Source: Sphingobium fuliginis (GTDB taxonomy: Bacteria > Pseudomonadota > Alphaproteobacteria > Sphingomonadales > Sphingomonadaceae). Taken from it: 64,000 nucleotides of DNA. The notes below the pieces were generated by a model. It ran no database searches. It was not told where the DNA came from and was given only the letters and a program-made list of their open reading frames with translations. The position numbers and the translations under genes are program-made. Location: assembly GCF_004152845.1 (NCBI RefSeq), contig NZ_SEON01000005.1:124001-188000 (forward strand). The letters run 5' to 3'. How positions within the stretch are numbered: the first letter of the stretch is position 1; each line of letters opens with the position of its first letter. Below are positions 54,643 through 63,904 of the stretch, one piece after another.

Positions 54643-55437
54643 TCAGAACAACCGATTCAGCAATTTCGGTTCGCTTGTTTTGAGACGATCAAGCATGGTG
54701 TTGACGTAGAACATGTCCGGATTGGCGATGGTAGGAAGGACAACGACGGCGTAATCGGGTAGTTCGCGGTTGAGCGTGAAGACGACGAGGCCGACGCCGT
54801 GGATGCTGCACAACGACGTCAGCCGGTTCATGTCGTCGCTGGTCGTGGTGCGGGGCACGACAATATAGCTTTTGTGGCTGAACAGGCGATAGGCGACCGC
54901 CTGGCCGAAGGCTACGACGGGCTGACCCGGCACGGCCTTGATCTCCGCCGTTACGATCTGCGGTTCGAACTTGAAGATGTCTTGAGCGCGCGGTTTCAAC
55001 ACGCCGATCACGTCGGGCGTGCCCCATTTGCCGCCGAGCACGCTGCCACCGAGCGCACCCGCGTCGGTCACCTCGTCATTCTCCTCTAACCATTCGGCGA
55101 AGCTCGCGTAGAAATCCTGCTCGGACAGCAATGCCGAATCGGTTGTGGCGTTCTCTATGGCGACCGGCTCCGCGGCGATGGCCTCGTCCTGCGCGACGGT
55201 CTCCGCAGCATCGGCGTCAGCATAGCGGACGAGTTGGTAGGTGCCGCGCGCGATCTTCACGATGCCGTCGCCACGCTGGAAGAGGTGGTGCGTCGCGCCC
55301 CGAATCGAGTTGAAAGGCGTCTCCGGATGCTCGGCGGAAACCGCCTTCAGCACTTCCGCCCAACGCACGCCGCCAGGATGTCGTTCGAGTACGGCGCGTG
55401 TTGCGTCCTCGATCTGCTTACGATTCAGCTTCGCCAC
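54643..55437 (-). CDS. Predicted HTH plus PD-(D/E)XK nuclease, accessory to type I R-M
   Basis: A 264-residue protein starting at a GTG (55437) with AAGGGGAG five bases ahead, overlapping the end of hsdS by 20 bases. Residues 5-70 form a winged helix (IEDATRAVLERHPGGVRWAE, SIRGATHHLFQRGDGIVKI). Residues 105-230 carry a restriction-endonuclease-like pattern: Pro141-Asp142 in KWGTPDVIG, Glu165-x-Lys167 in VTAEIKA and FGQAVAYRLFSHKSYIVVP. The three elements have the spacing of an active PD-(D/E)XK nuclease. Such a gene is not one of the classical type I subunits. The strong overlap suggests that its amount is tied to HsdS. Confidence 0.75.
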   Translation of the reverse strand: MAKLNRKQIEDATRAVLERHPGGVRWAEVLKAVSAEHPETPFNSIRGATHHLFQRGDGIVKIARGTYQLVRYADADAAETVAQDEAIAAEPVAIENATTDSALLSEQDFYASFAEWLEENDEVTDAGALGGSVLGGKWGTPDVIGVLKPRAQDIFKFEPQIVTAEIKAVPGQPVVAFGQAVAYRLFSHKSYIVVPRTTTSDDMNRLTSLCSIHGVGLVVFTLNRELPDYAVVVLPTIANPDMFYVNTMLDRLKTSEPKLLNRLF

Positions 55438-56593
55438 GGCACTCCCCTTTCGCTTGTTTGCCCGCGCCTGTGCCGAACGCTTCGTCAAGCATCGCTGGCA
55501 GCAGCTGGTCCAGATCAGCCGCTCCACTGCACGCTGCCGCAGCCGCAACGCGGTCGAACAGCGGCACGAGCAGATCCTGAACTTCGACCGGCGGCAGCGG
55601 GATGCTGATCGCCAATAGCATTTCCGGCCTAAGCCGTTCGCGTCGCGCGCCCTGACCACGGGTTGCAGGTGCGAGTTTGGCATGAAACCACGGCGTGCGA
55701 GACAGATAGGCAAAATAGGCAGGGCGAAGGACAGTCGGATTGCAGCGGAACGTGCGGTATTCGGGAGAGGCGAACAGGCCCGCAAACTCGTCGCCGCAGA
55801 CGGCAACAGCGCCCTCCCATCCCTTGACCTGACTGACCACGAACTGGCCGGCAGCAAGGCGGTTGAAATGTCGATAGGTGGTATCGGCGGCGGTCACGCC
55901 ACCTTTGCGGAACAGCCCGCCGCCGAAGCCCCGGATGCCAACCTGAGGATAGGTGATGTCCGAGGCGATGGCGATCCGGTCCTCATCAAGATCGAGCGCG
56001 TCGGCCAACTGAATGGGCTGCGCCTGATATGTCTCATTGGAGCGAATAATGAGCGCGGCTAGGTTCTCATCGATCTCAGTGCGCGCCGCCTGAACCCGTT
56101 CGATCGCTACCGTCGCGGCATTCAGTCGCGCCACTATCCGTCGCTGTTCAGACAGAGGCGGAAGCGGAATGAACTGAGCGAGGAAGCGCGCTTCCTTGAG
56201 ACGGACGCGATTGGTGCTGCCTTCGCTCGCCTGCTTGCACAGGGCAATGAACCAGTCGGTCCGGCTAACCCATGCTACATATTCGGTGAGTGCACGGTCG
56301 GGCTGAACGTCGAAGACTGGAAAGTCGTTCGATACAACCGCGCCGTCCAAATCCGATGGTACGACGCCGAAGGCACCGTGGCGCGCGTCGATTTTGGAAA
56401 TAACAAACTGGCCTTCGCGGACACGGTTCTGATGCGAAGCGGCTATCTCCGCACCCGTGACTTCGCCGCGCAGTGTTAAGCCCTTACCCCACAGCTTCGC
56501 CGTGACCTGCTTGTAACTGGTGTCGGGCAAAAGCGTGATCCGGTCGGTTGACGGCCGCAAGACCTCACCCAACGCCACCGTAGGCCACGTCAT
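55418..56593 (-). CDS. hsdS: Type I restriction-modification specificity subunit
   Basis: A 391-residue HsdS with two target-recognition domains: the first at about 5-150 (WPTVALGEVLRPSTDRITLL, GQFVISKIDARHGAFGVVPS), a central conserved helix (FIPLPPLSEQRRIVARL), and the second at about 190-350 (AAGQFVVSQVKGWEGAVAV), closing with SIPLPPVEVQDLLVPLF. HsdS sets the DNA sequence recognised by the complex. The ATG overlaps the hsdM stop as ATGA. Confidence 0.93.
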   Translation of the reverse strand: MTWPTVALGEVLRPSTDRITLLPDTSYKQVTAKLWGKGLTLRGEVTGAEIAASHQNRVREGQFVISKIDARHGAFGVVPSDLDGAVVSNDFPVFDVQPDRALTEYVAWVSRTDWFIALCKQASEGSTNRVRLKEARFLAQFIPLPPLSEQRRIVARLNAATVAIERVQAARTEIDENLAALIIRSNETYQAQPIQLADALDLDEDRIAIASDITYPQVGIRGFGGGLFRKGGVTAADTTYRHFNRLAAGQFVVSQVKGWEGAVAVCGDEFAGLFASPEYRTFRCNPTVLRPAYFAYLSRTPWFHAKLAPATRGQGARRERLRPEMLLAISIPLPPVEVQDLLVPLFDRVAAAAACSGAADLDQLLPAMLDEAFGTGAGKQAKGECRGEAES

Positions 56594-58155
56594 GCCGCGT
56601 CGCACTCTGTTACCAGCGCGTGAAGCTCTTTGAGGATAGCCAGCACCTCGCGCTCCTTCGCCAGTGCGGCGGCGACGATTTCGGCGGGCGCGCGGTGATC
56701 TTCGGTGGCCTTGGCGTTGGGGTTCTTCTGGTCGAGGTTGACGGTGCGGATCGCACCAGCATCGTCGCGCTCGATCAAAGCCGGACCGTTTACGACCCAC
56801 GCCCGGGCGTCCTCACCGCGCTCGTCCCACCAAGCCGTTAGATCAGCGAGGTCGGCGGTCTGAAGCGGTGCAGTCTTGCTATATTTTTTGCGGCCTTCCG
56901 GTGCGGGCTGCTCCCAAAAATGGATGTCGCCGGTCGGGCCAGTGGTATCGAAGAACAGCACGTTCGATGCTATGTCGGTATAGGGAGCGAACACACCCTC
57001 GGGCAGGCGAACGACCGTGTGGAGATTGAACTTCTCCAGCAAGTCAGCCTTGATCCGCGCGGCAACGCCGTCGCCGAACAGCACACCGTGCGGCACGACC
57101 ACGGCAGCGCGGCCCTTACCCTTGCGCTTGAGCCGCCGCATGATGAGCTGCAGGAACAGCAATGCCGTCTCGGCGGTGCGGCGATCGTTGGGGAAGTTGG
57201 AGAGAATGCCGGCTTCTTCCTCGCCGCCGAAGGGTGGATTGGACAGGATCACCTCTACCCGCTCGCGCTCGCCGATGTCTGCCAGCCGATGGCGGAGGGC
57301 GTTCCCGGGATCGATATCGGGCGCCTCGAGACCGTGAAGCAGCAGGTTCATCTGCACGAGCAGATACGGCAACGGCTTGGCCTCGACGCCGATCAGCGAG
57401 CCGACCTGGAGCTGGCGGCGCTTTTCCACACTGTCGGCTTGCCCGGCCATATGCGCATAAGATTCGGTCAGGAAGCCGCCCGTGCCGCATGCGGGGTCCA
57501 ACACCTTCTCGCCGATCTGGGGATCGATCCGCTCGACCATGAAACGCACGACGGCGCGCGGCGTGTAGAATTCGCCGCTGTCGCCGGCAGCGTCGCGCAT
57601 CTCGCGCAACAGCGTCTCATAAAGGCGGCCGAGCGTATGCATCTCGTTTGAGCTGTCGAAATGGATACCGTCGACGAGGTTGATGACCTCACGCAAAATA
57701 TAACCGTCGATCATACGGTTCTGAACACCGCGGAAGACAGTGGCGATTACGTCGCGCCTATCGCGCCCGCCGTTCCGGCCACGAAGAGAGCGCAAATGGG
57801 CGAACAGGCCGGGGCCTTTCGTGCCGTCAGGCCGGACCGGCTCGTCGGCGTTGATGAAGGAGAGCAGGTCGGGGCCGGTGATCCCCGCCTTGTCGGCCGC
57901 CCAGTCGCGCCAACGATACGGTGCCTCGATCGCTGCATGGAATGGCTCGCCCGCCAGCTCTGCCTCGTCCTCATGCACCCGCTCAAGATCATCGAGGAAC
58001 TTGAGGAACATGATCCAAGTAAGCATGGGTAGCCGATCAAGGTCGCCATTCAGCCCCTTGTCCTTGCGCATGATCTTCCGTGCCGCCCTTACGATCGAAT
58101 CAAGGCGCTGGGCCGTGGTCTGTGGGGCAGCAGTTTTCTTTGGCTGGCGCGCCAT
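56590..58155 (-). CDS. hsdM: Type I restriction-modification DNA methyltransferase
   Basis: A 521-residue N6-adenine methyltransferase. The N-terminal helical HsdM domain (LRKDKGLNGDLDRLPMLTW-like stretch near 30-50) precedes the SAM-binding motif DPACGTGGF at 220-228 and the catalytic NPPF at 306-309 (ILSNPPFGGEE). It modifies host DNA within the HsdS-defined site. AAGGAAG precedes the ATG. It lies 20 bases after hsdR. Confidence 0.96.
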   Translation of the reverse strand: MARQPKKTAAPQTTAQRLDSIVRAARKIMRKDKGLNGDLDRLPMLTWIMFLKFLDDLERVHEDEAELAGEPFHAAIEAPYRWRDWAADKAGITGPDLLSFINADEPVRPDGTKGPGLFAHLRSLRGRNGGRDRRDVIATVFRGVQNRMIDGYILREVINLVDGIHFDSSNEMHTLGRLYETLLREMRDAAGDSGEFYTPRAVVRFMVERIDPQIGEKVLDPACGTGGFLTESYAHMAGQADSVEKRRQLQVGSLIGVEAKPLPYLLVQMNLLLHGLEAPDIDPGNALRHRLADIGERERVEVILSNPPFGGEEEAGILSNFPNDRRTAETALLFLQLIMRRLKRKGKGRAAVVVPHGVLFGDGVAARIKADLLEKFNLHTVVRLPEGVFAPYTDIASNVLFFDTTGPTGDIHFWEQPAPEGRKKYSKTAPLQTADLADLTAWWDERGEDARAWVVNGPALIERDDAGAIRTVNLDQKNPNAKATEDHRAPAEIVAAALAKEREVLAILKELHALVTECDAA

Positions 58156-58175
58156 CGTCTTCCTTCAGTATTAGG

Positions 58176-60536
58176 TCAGGCCGCGTAGAGAGCGGCGGTG
58201 AGTTCAGCGACGGCCTCGCGCATGGGCTGCGGGCCGCCAAATCGGCGGGCGATTTCGCTTGGGTTGCCGAAGTCCGACACCGGCTGGACCTTGAGCGCAT
58301 GAGGCAAAGCCAATTCGTCGGCACCGCCGCTGGCATATCGATCAAGCAGCGCGCCGAGGATCGCGCGGGCATCGTCGCCATACCGGTCGAACAGGCCCGC
58401 ATCGCGGAGGCGGCGGGCACGCTCGGCGCGCGTGGTGAGCGGCGCGTTCCAGGCGAGATGGCAAAGCAGGTCGAACGGATCGTCGTCCGGGCGGCCAGCT
58501 TCGACGGCGAGCGCGTGCAGATCGATCCCGCGTTCGGCCAGCGCATCGATGACGGCGCTGCGCTTGTCGGGCATCGCCCATTCAGCGCGGAAAGCCGCCG
58601 GGGTAGCGAACAACGTTCGCACTTTCTCTCCGGTCCAATCGGTCAGCTTCCGGCAGGTCAGCCGTTTACCGTCGCTGTCGAGGTCATATACGAGGTGGGC
58701 CACCACCTCCACGTCGCCGCCGTCGACGTAGAACTTCCGCGGCATCCCATCGTCTTCGTCGTCCGGTGGCAGCACGGTTGGTCCCGTATCCTCGTCACCG
58801 TCATTGGGCTGATCATGTTCCTCGACCTCGGTCGCGACTACCGCGCCAGCGTCGTCGATCTCGGTATGGATATCGGCCGTAGGCTCCCCGTCGAAGCCCG
58901 GGTCGGCGAACTTCTCTGTCGCGGTTCCAGTGTAGTCCAGAATGGAGAACCACAGCTTGCCGTAATCCTCACGCAGGCGCGTGCCACGGCCGATGATCTG
59001 CTTGAACTCGGCCATCGAGCCAACGACCCGCGCCAGCACGACGTTCTTGCAGGTGGGTGCATCGACGCCAGTCGTGAGCAACTGCGACGTTGTAAGGATG
59101 ACGGGCGAATCCGTCTCAAGATCCTGGAAACGGCTCAGCATGCCCTTCCCGATATCGCCTTCATTGGCTGTGACGCGGGCGACATAATCAGGGCGCTTCG
59201 CCACCATGTCGGCGTTAATCCGAACGAGCGCGGCGCGCATTTCACTAGCATGATCCTGATCGACGCAGAAGACGATCGTCTTGGCGTAGCGATCGGTGTT
59301 CTTAAGGAAGTCGGTCAAATGGCGGGCGATGGCCTCGGTGCGGGCGCGCAAAGCCACAGTGCGCTCGAAGTCGCGGGTCTGATATTCCTCGTCGGGAACT
59401 TCGCGACCGTAACGGTCTAGCTCGCCCGCGCTCGGCCGCCAGCCGGCAGCGTCCAGATCGGTAACGATGCGGTGAACACGATAGGGAGCGAGGAAGCCGT
59501 CGGCGATACCCTGTGCCAAACTGTAGGTGTAAAGCGCATCTTGAAAATAGGCGTAAGTGTCCCGGCTCTCCTCTCGCAGCGGCGTTGCAGTCATGCCGAG
59601 CTGAAAGGCAGGCTCAAACCAGTTTAGAATTTCGCGCCAAGAACTGTCCGCTCGGGCGCTGCCGCGATGGCATTCGTCGATTACGATCAGGTCGAAGAAG
59701 TCCGGCGCGAACTCGCGATAGAGGCCGGGGCGATGCTCGTCTGCCGCGATCGCCTGATAGGTTGAGAAATAGATATCGCGTCCGTGGCTGACCGACCCGG
59801 CGCCGAGCTTCCAGCGTGCGTCGCCGAACGGCGTGAAGGTCTTGTCCTTCGGATCATCGACAAGGATGTTGCGATCCGCAAGGAACAGGATTTTCGGCCG
59901 GCGATGATCGCCGCGCTTGTTCCAGCCGGCAGACCATAGTCGCCAGCAGATCTGGAAGGCGACGGCCGTCTTGCCCGCGCCAGTGCATAAGTTGAGGAGG
60001 AGTCGTCGCTGACCACCGTGGATCGCCTCCAGTGACCGGTTGACCGCGATTTCCTGGTAATATCGCAACGGCCGATCAACGTCCGGGAAACCCGGTTCGA
60101 GCACGCGCTCCGCCGACGGTTCAGGCAGATTGAGCCGGTCACGTAACCGCGCCCACAGTTCCTCTGGCGTTGGGAAGTTGGGACGGATGGCCTCCGTCCC
60201 TGCCACCATATCGATCTCGATGATCTCATGTCCATTACTGGCATAGGCGAAGCGCAGGCCCAGCATCTCGGCATAGTCGCGCGCCTGCTGCACACCATCC
60301 TGAGCGGAGCGATACCCGGCCTTTGCCTCAATTACCGCAATCGGGTAGTCAGGCCGGTAGCGCAGGATATAATCAGCCCGCTTCTTCTGCCCGCGACGGG
60401 GCGCTCCGCCGACGAACATGACGCGGCCATCGGTGAACGTGCGCTGCTCCTGAATTGCGCACGGCGCGTCGTCCCAACCGGCATCCTGCAGGCGGGGGAC
60501 AATCAGCTTCCGACAGGTATCTGCTTCCGTGATCAT
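58176..60536 (-). CDS. hsdR: Type I restriction endonuclease subunit
   Basis: A 786-residue HsdR of the EcoEI-like group. The N-terminal nuclease domain has Asp55 (ADYILRY), Glu70-x-Lys72 (VIEAKAG) and the following QARDYAEML. The motor domain has Walker A (LCTGAGKT) at about 183-190, DECH at 287-290 and SAT-like and helicase-C motifs (TTGVDAPTCKNVVLARVVGS, QIIGRGTRLREDYGK). The C-terminal EcoEI_R_C-type domain ends the protein. It is the first gene of the series. The start has only a weak ribosome site. Confidence 0.95.
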   Translation of the reverse strand: MITEADTCRKLIVPRLQDAGWDDAPCAIQEQRTFTDGRVMFVGGAPRRGQKKRADYILRYRPDYPIAVIEAKAGYRSAQDGVQQARDYAEMLGLRFAYASNGHEIIEIDMVAGTEAIRPNFPTPEELWARLRDRLNLPEPSAERVLEPGFPDVDRPLRYYQEIAVNRSLEAIHGGQRRLLLNLCTGAGKTAVAFQICWRLWSAGWNKRGDHRRPKILFLADRNILVDDPKDKTFTPFGDARWKLGAGSVSHGRDIYFSTYQAIAADEHRPGLYREFAPDFFDLIVIDECHRGSARADSSWREILNWFEPAFQLGMTATPLREESRDTYAYFQDALYTYSLAQGIADGFLAPYRVHRIVTDLDAAGWRPSAGELDRYGREVPDEEYQTRDFERTVALRARTEAIARHLTDFLKNTDRYAKTIVFCVDQDHASEMRAALVRINADMVAKRPDYVARVTANEGDIGKGMLSRFQDLETDSPVILTTSQLLTTGVDAPTCKNVVLARVVGSMAEFKQIIGRGTRLREDYGKLWFSILDYTGTATEKFADPGFDGEPTADIHTEIDDAGAVVATEVEEHDQPNDGDEDTGPTVLPPDDEDDGMPRKFYVDGGDVEVVAHLVYDLDSDGKRLTCRKLTDWTGEKVRTLFATPAAFRAEWAMPDKRSAVIDALAERGIDLHALAVEAGRPDDDPFDLLCHLAWNAPLTTRAERARRLRDAGLFDRYGDDARAILGALLDRYASGGADELALPHALKVQPVSDFGNPSEIARRFGGPQPMREAVAELTAALYAA

Positions 60537-61011
60537 AACTTAGCCGGTGTTCTGCCGGGCGCGCGCTGGCATAGCAACGATTTTCAGAAACACTCAACGG
60601 CAAGAATCTCGGTTTCCTCCAGTGTGACGCTGTTACGCGAAGCGAGCATAATTGCCCTCACGAGACTTGGTTTCGTGACATACCACGCCCCATCTCCGAG
60701 GCGACCGCCCGCCGGGCAAGTCCTGCTTTTGCCAACACGTGCCTCTGGGTTACCATGTACGGCGATCAGGAGAAGTACCGCCGCCCACCTATTTCCACGC
60801 GATTGCGAGCTCGCAATTGGGCAGGAATCACAGGCCAGACACAGCACTACAGGCGCTGCCGCGCTTGATCCAGCAAGCTGCTGCGAAAGGGTTGAGGTTG
60901 CAAGAAGAGAGTAAGAGGGGGGAGGCGCGTCAACGTCTTGTTCGAAAAACAAGACCCGCGCCTCCCCCCAAGCATAGATAGATATTAACGTTCCTGGTCC
61001 ACGGAGGGGCC
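60537..61011. other. Divergent intergenic region between hsdR and the relaxase gene
   Basis: 475 bases without a convincing gene. It must contain the promoters for both the restriction series (minus) and the relaxase (plus). Some frames are open on the minus strand, but none has a usable ribosome site or family likeness. The strong inverted repeat at 60917-60969 is listed separately. Confidence 0.45.
60917..60969. repeat. Long imperfect inverted repeat, candidate oriT element
   Basis: Outer arms GGGGGGAGGCGCG (60917-60929) and CGCGCCTCCCCCC (60957-60969) pair over 13 bases; inside them GTCTTGTT (60935-60942) and AACAAGAC (60948-60955) pair over 8 around a five-base loop. There is a five-to-one asymmetry between the two stems. 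It ends 42 bases before the relaxase start. No T-run follows on either strand, so it is not a normal terminator. oriT regions of mobilisable elements often have such a repeat next to the relaxase gene. Confidence 0.6.
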
Positions 61012-62991
61012 ATGGACTCCTGGACAGGCTGGTCGACTGACCGCAAACTCGCTGCTCACGTTCTGTCGCAAGCTCATGGCGCACGTCAGAAAGAGGGTCG
61101 CAAGGCGAGCCAGGGAATCCGTCAGGAAGTCCAGCGACTGAAGGCGAACGGGCAAGCGGATCGGGCTGCGCTGCTCGAAGAACGCGAAACAAAGAAAAGC
61201 CGAGCGTTCGCCCGACGATTACGCCGACGCGAAGAGGAAGATGCCAGGCGCGATGGTCAGAAATTGCGGGCCGCAATCAAGAAATCCGAACGCCTGCGAT
61301 TGAAGGCCACTTGTCCTGCCAAACTGTATCGGCACTTCGAATACGGTAAGGGGGGTGTCGGGACCGCGCCGTCTCCCGGCGCCCTGCCCCGCGATTTGTT
61401 CCTCGAATGGATTCCGCGTGGGTTCAGTTCGGGTAGGGATCGAAAATTTCGTCAGGAGCAGAAGCGTAGCAACGCCCGTACCGCCCGTTGGAAGTCTGGC
61501 GAATTCGGCCGCAAGTTGCGATATATTGAGCGAGCCGATGCACTCGAGCAGATCGAGGGCAATATCATCAGCAGTATGGGTGACCATCTGGAAGAACGGG
61601 TCTCTTGTTCACGACAAATTGAACAACTCGAGGCCTTGGATCGGGACAATGCGGGCGTCTATCGCCACGTCATTATCGCGCTGCCCCATGAGCTTGAGCC
61701 GGAAGCGCGAGCCCGCCTTCTGGCCTCTCTCGTTAAGCCGCTGGAGAACATGAGTCTGCCGTTCACGGCCGCCCTCCACAAGCCGGACGAGCAAGGTGAC
61801 CAGCGCAATTTCCATGCGCACATCCTTCTCAATCTCCGTCCCATGACCAGAGTCAGCGATCACGAATGGACGTTCGCCGCCTTCAAACGCCGATCGCTTG
61901 AAACTCCTGCTGGTCTCAAGCTGCAACGCCGCTTCATCGCCCGATCATTCAACCGCGCGCTCGCAGCCGAACGCAGCTCAGCCCAATACACACATCTTTC
62001 TCGCGGAGACCGGGGACAGGCGTCCCCCGGCAACACGAAAAAGTTCGAGAGCGAGGTCAGGTCGGAGAGAAAAAATGATATGGCTGCTGGCAGACTTCGG
62101 TCCGCTCAAGGCCATTCATCCCTCCTTGAGGCTGTCTCGCAAGAAGTGGATGAAACGGAACGCCAGCTCAACATTCTGTCGGACGCTGATGGACAATTAG
62201 CCGCCATCAAGAACGTCCTATTCGTAAAGGCTGCGGCCGAGATGGATGCCAATCAGCAAGCGATGGACCGGCTGGCAAAGGCGGACGCCACCGCGGTCCG
62301 CATGACGCACGACGTTACCGCAGGCGGGCCGTCGCGGGAGCAGGCAGAAGCCGTCGAAGAGATTGAATCACCAGATCAAGCCGCACCTGCACAATCCCAA
62401 ATGGTTGAAAGCTCGTCGATGGCGGAAGCTGCGCGAGCACGCGAATTGATGGACGAGGATCGCGAGAAGCGCCGGCAAAAGCCCCAGGCCAAGCAAATCG
62501 ACAACACAAGCTTCAGCGACTGGTTCGACGCGGCGCAGCCTTTCAGGCTGGGTGAGCGACGCCAAGCAAGTCACGATGCTGCGATGGAATTGGAACTGTC
62601 TGGCAAAGGCGCGCTTCTCCACAGTCAGGCATTCCAGCTTGTTCGTGACGCGTTCGTCAGCCCCGTACCGAAATTTTTCGTGGAACGGCAGGAGGAGGGC
62701 GCTAGGCAGGTGTACGCTGAGAATGATGATCTTGTGCGGGCATATCGGAAACTCTCACACGACGACGCGAGCGCGCCCTTTCTTCTGGCGTTGCTGAATA
62801 CGAGCCCAGCTCCTCCGGCCGATCTGGACGCCACGTTCAAACGTTTCGTCATAGGACGCGCGCGCCCGACGAATACTCAGGGAAAAAGGGTCACGGCCGC
62901 CGCACGCCCGATCGAAGCCACAGAAGAAGCGCCTTCGCTCGTCGAACAACTCTATTTATCGGGACGGTTGAAAGGCGGGCCGGCAATATGA
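61012..62991 (+). CDS. MobA/MobL-like relaxase with long N-terminal extension
   Basis: A 659-residue protein. Residues 1-100 are highly charged and helical. The relaxase-like core follows: a Tyr-containing stretch (RKLRYIERADALEQIEGN, Tyr171), YRHVIIALPHELEPEARARL and the metal-binding motif His256-x-x-Asp259 with Asn266-x-His268-x-His270 (LHKPDEQGDQRNFHAHILLN). The His-Asp/His-x-His pattern is that of the MobQ (MobA/MobL) family, which nicks oriT and stays on the DNA end. The core is displaced relative to typical MobA, where it opens the protein, and the ~380-residue C-terminal part has no recognised primase or helicase. GGAGGGG precedes the ATG. Confidence 0.78.
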   Translation: MDSWTGWSTDRKLAAHVLSQAHGARQKEGRKASQGIRQEVQRLKANGQADRAALLEERETKKSRAFARRLRRREEEDARRDGQKLRAAIKKSERLRLKATCPAKLYRHFEYGKGGVGTAPSPGALPRDLFLEWIPRGFSSGRDRKFRQEQKRSNARTARWKSGEFGRKLRYIERADALEQIEGNIISSMGDHLEERVSCSRQIEQLEALDRDNAGVYRHVIIALPHELEPEARARLLASLVKPLENMSLPFTAALHKPDEQGDQRNFHAHILLNLRPMTRVSDHEWTFAAFKRRSLETPAGLKLQRRFIARSFNRALAAERSSAQYTHLSRGDRGQASPGNTKKFESEVRSERKNDMAAGRLRSAQGHSSLLEAVSQEVDETERQLNILSDADGQLAAIKNVLFVKAAAEMDANQQAMDRLAKADATAVRMTHDVTAGGPSREQAEAVEEIESPDQAAPAQSQMVESSSMAEAARARELMDEDREKRRQKPQAKQIDNTSFSDWFDAAQPFRLGERRQASHDAAMELELSGKGALLHSQAFQLVRDAFVSPVPKFFVERQEEGARQVYAENDDLVRAYRKLSHDDASAPFLLALLNTSPAPPADLDATFKRFVIGRARPTNTQGKRVTAAARPIEATEEAPSLVEQLYLSGRLKGGPAI

Positions 62992-63169
62992 GGATGACAC
63001 AAATTGCTGACGTCCATCGTCAGCAGCAGTTGTCCGCTGCCATCGGGCGATGAGCAGCACTTGCCCGTGAGAAGCTTGGATGAGGGAAGTGGCTGTCGCT
63101 GAAAAGTGAAAGACATTCCCAAGCACCGGGATCGCAGCCGTCCCGGTTCTGACAAGCGAGTACTAACTC

Positions 63170-63703
63170 ATGTTTTACCTCAACGAAGAAGACCGGCAAC
63201 GCGAGGCGCTGGCAAAAAATGGCACGATCGCTCTCGCTACCATTGCTGGCTGGCAGACAGAGCCATGCGCCAACGTCCTGCCTCCGGTGCTTGCAGGATA
63301 TGATTACTGCCGTGGGCCGGACCTCGTTCTCGCCCATTGGCGCCGGAACGTGTCCCTCGGCCGACTTCTCGCGGCCGTGCGCGAAACACGGCTCGACCTG
63401 CTGCTGGTGGAGCCCGCGTGGATCGGGACGGCGGCCGACTTCCGTATCTCTGCGATCCTTTGCCGTGAAGGCGACACGCACGTCTTTCGGGGCCTGCGTT
63501 TGTGGGCGGCAGACATTAACGGACCAAATTGGCTGATCCCCGATCCTTCGGATCGGGATCTGGATCCGCGCTGCTTCGATCTCGCCATGAAGCGCATGAC
63601 ACCAGACGAGCAAGTGCCCTTCAGCGACCCTGAGACCCGCGACCTTGGTCTGCTGGTCGGCGGTATCCGGTGGAAGGCTATGGCGGGGGGCCACCTCATA
63701 TAA
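63170..63703 (+). CDS. Unrecognised 177-residue protein downstream of the relaxase
   Basis: A frame starting at ATG 63170 (no strong ribosome site) with protein-like composition: LVLAHWRRNVSLGRLLAAVR, LDLLLVEPAWIGTAADFRIS and TRDLGLLVGGIRWKAMAGG. No signal peptide or membrane segment. It lies 178 bases after the relaxase on the same strand. No family is recognised, and the start codon is uncertain. Confidence 0.6.
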   Translation: MFYLNEEDRQREALAKNGTIALATIAGWQTEPCANVLPPVLAGYDYCRGPDLVLAHWRRNVSLGRLLAAVRETRLDLLLVEPAWIGTAADFRISAILCREGDTHVFRGLRLWAADINGPNWLIPDPSDRDLDPRCFDLAMKRMTPDEQVPFSDPETRDLGLLVGGIRWKAMAGGHLI

Positions 63704-63904
63704 GCATGGGCTGCGAATTCGCGGCCCAGTCTGCCGAGAGCAGCACCGCCTCCATTGGCTTGGAGAAATCTGCTGCCCGCCACCAGCGAGCAACAGCGGT
63801 GAAAGAACAGGAAGCTCAGGCAGCTGAGCGAAGTGAAATGAAAATCGGGAGATGCGTGGCTCGGCTCGTTGACCATGCTCCCCTGCAAATAAGGTACATA
63901 TCGA

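Noticed and set aside
60584..61276. A 230-codon minus-strand frame across the hsdR-relaxase gap
   Set aside because: It overlaps the relaxase start and the inverted repeat, lacks a ribosome site, and most of the product looks random. Only the last 35 codons look somewhat protein-like, which is too little to call a gene.
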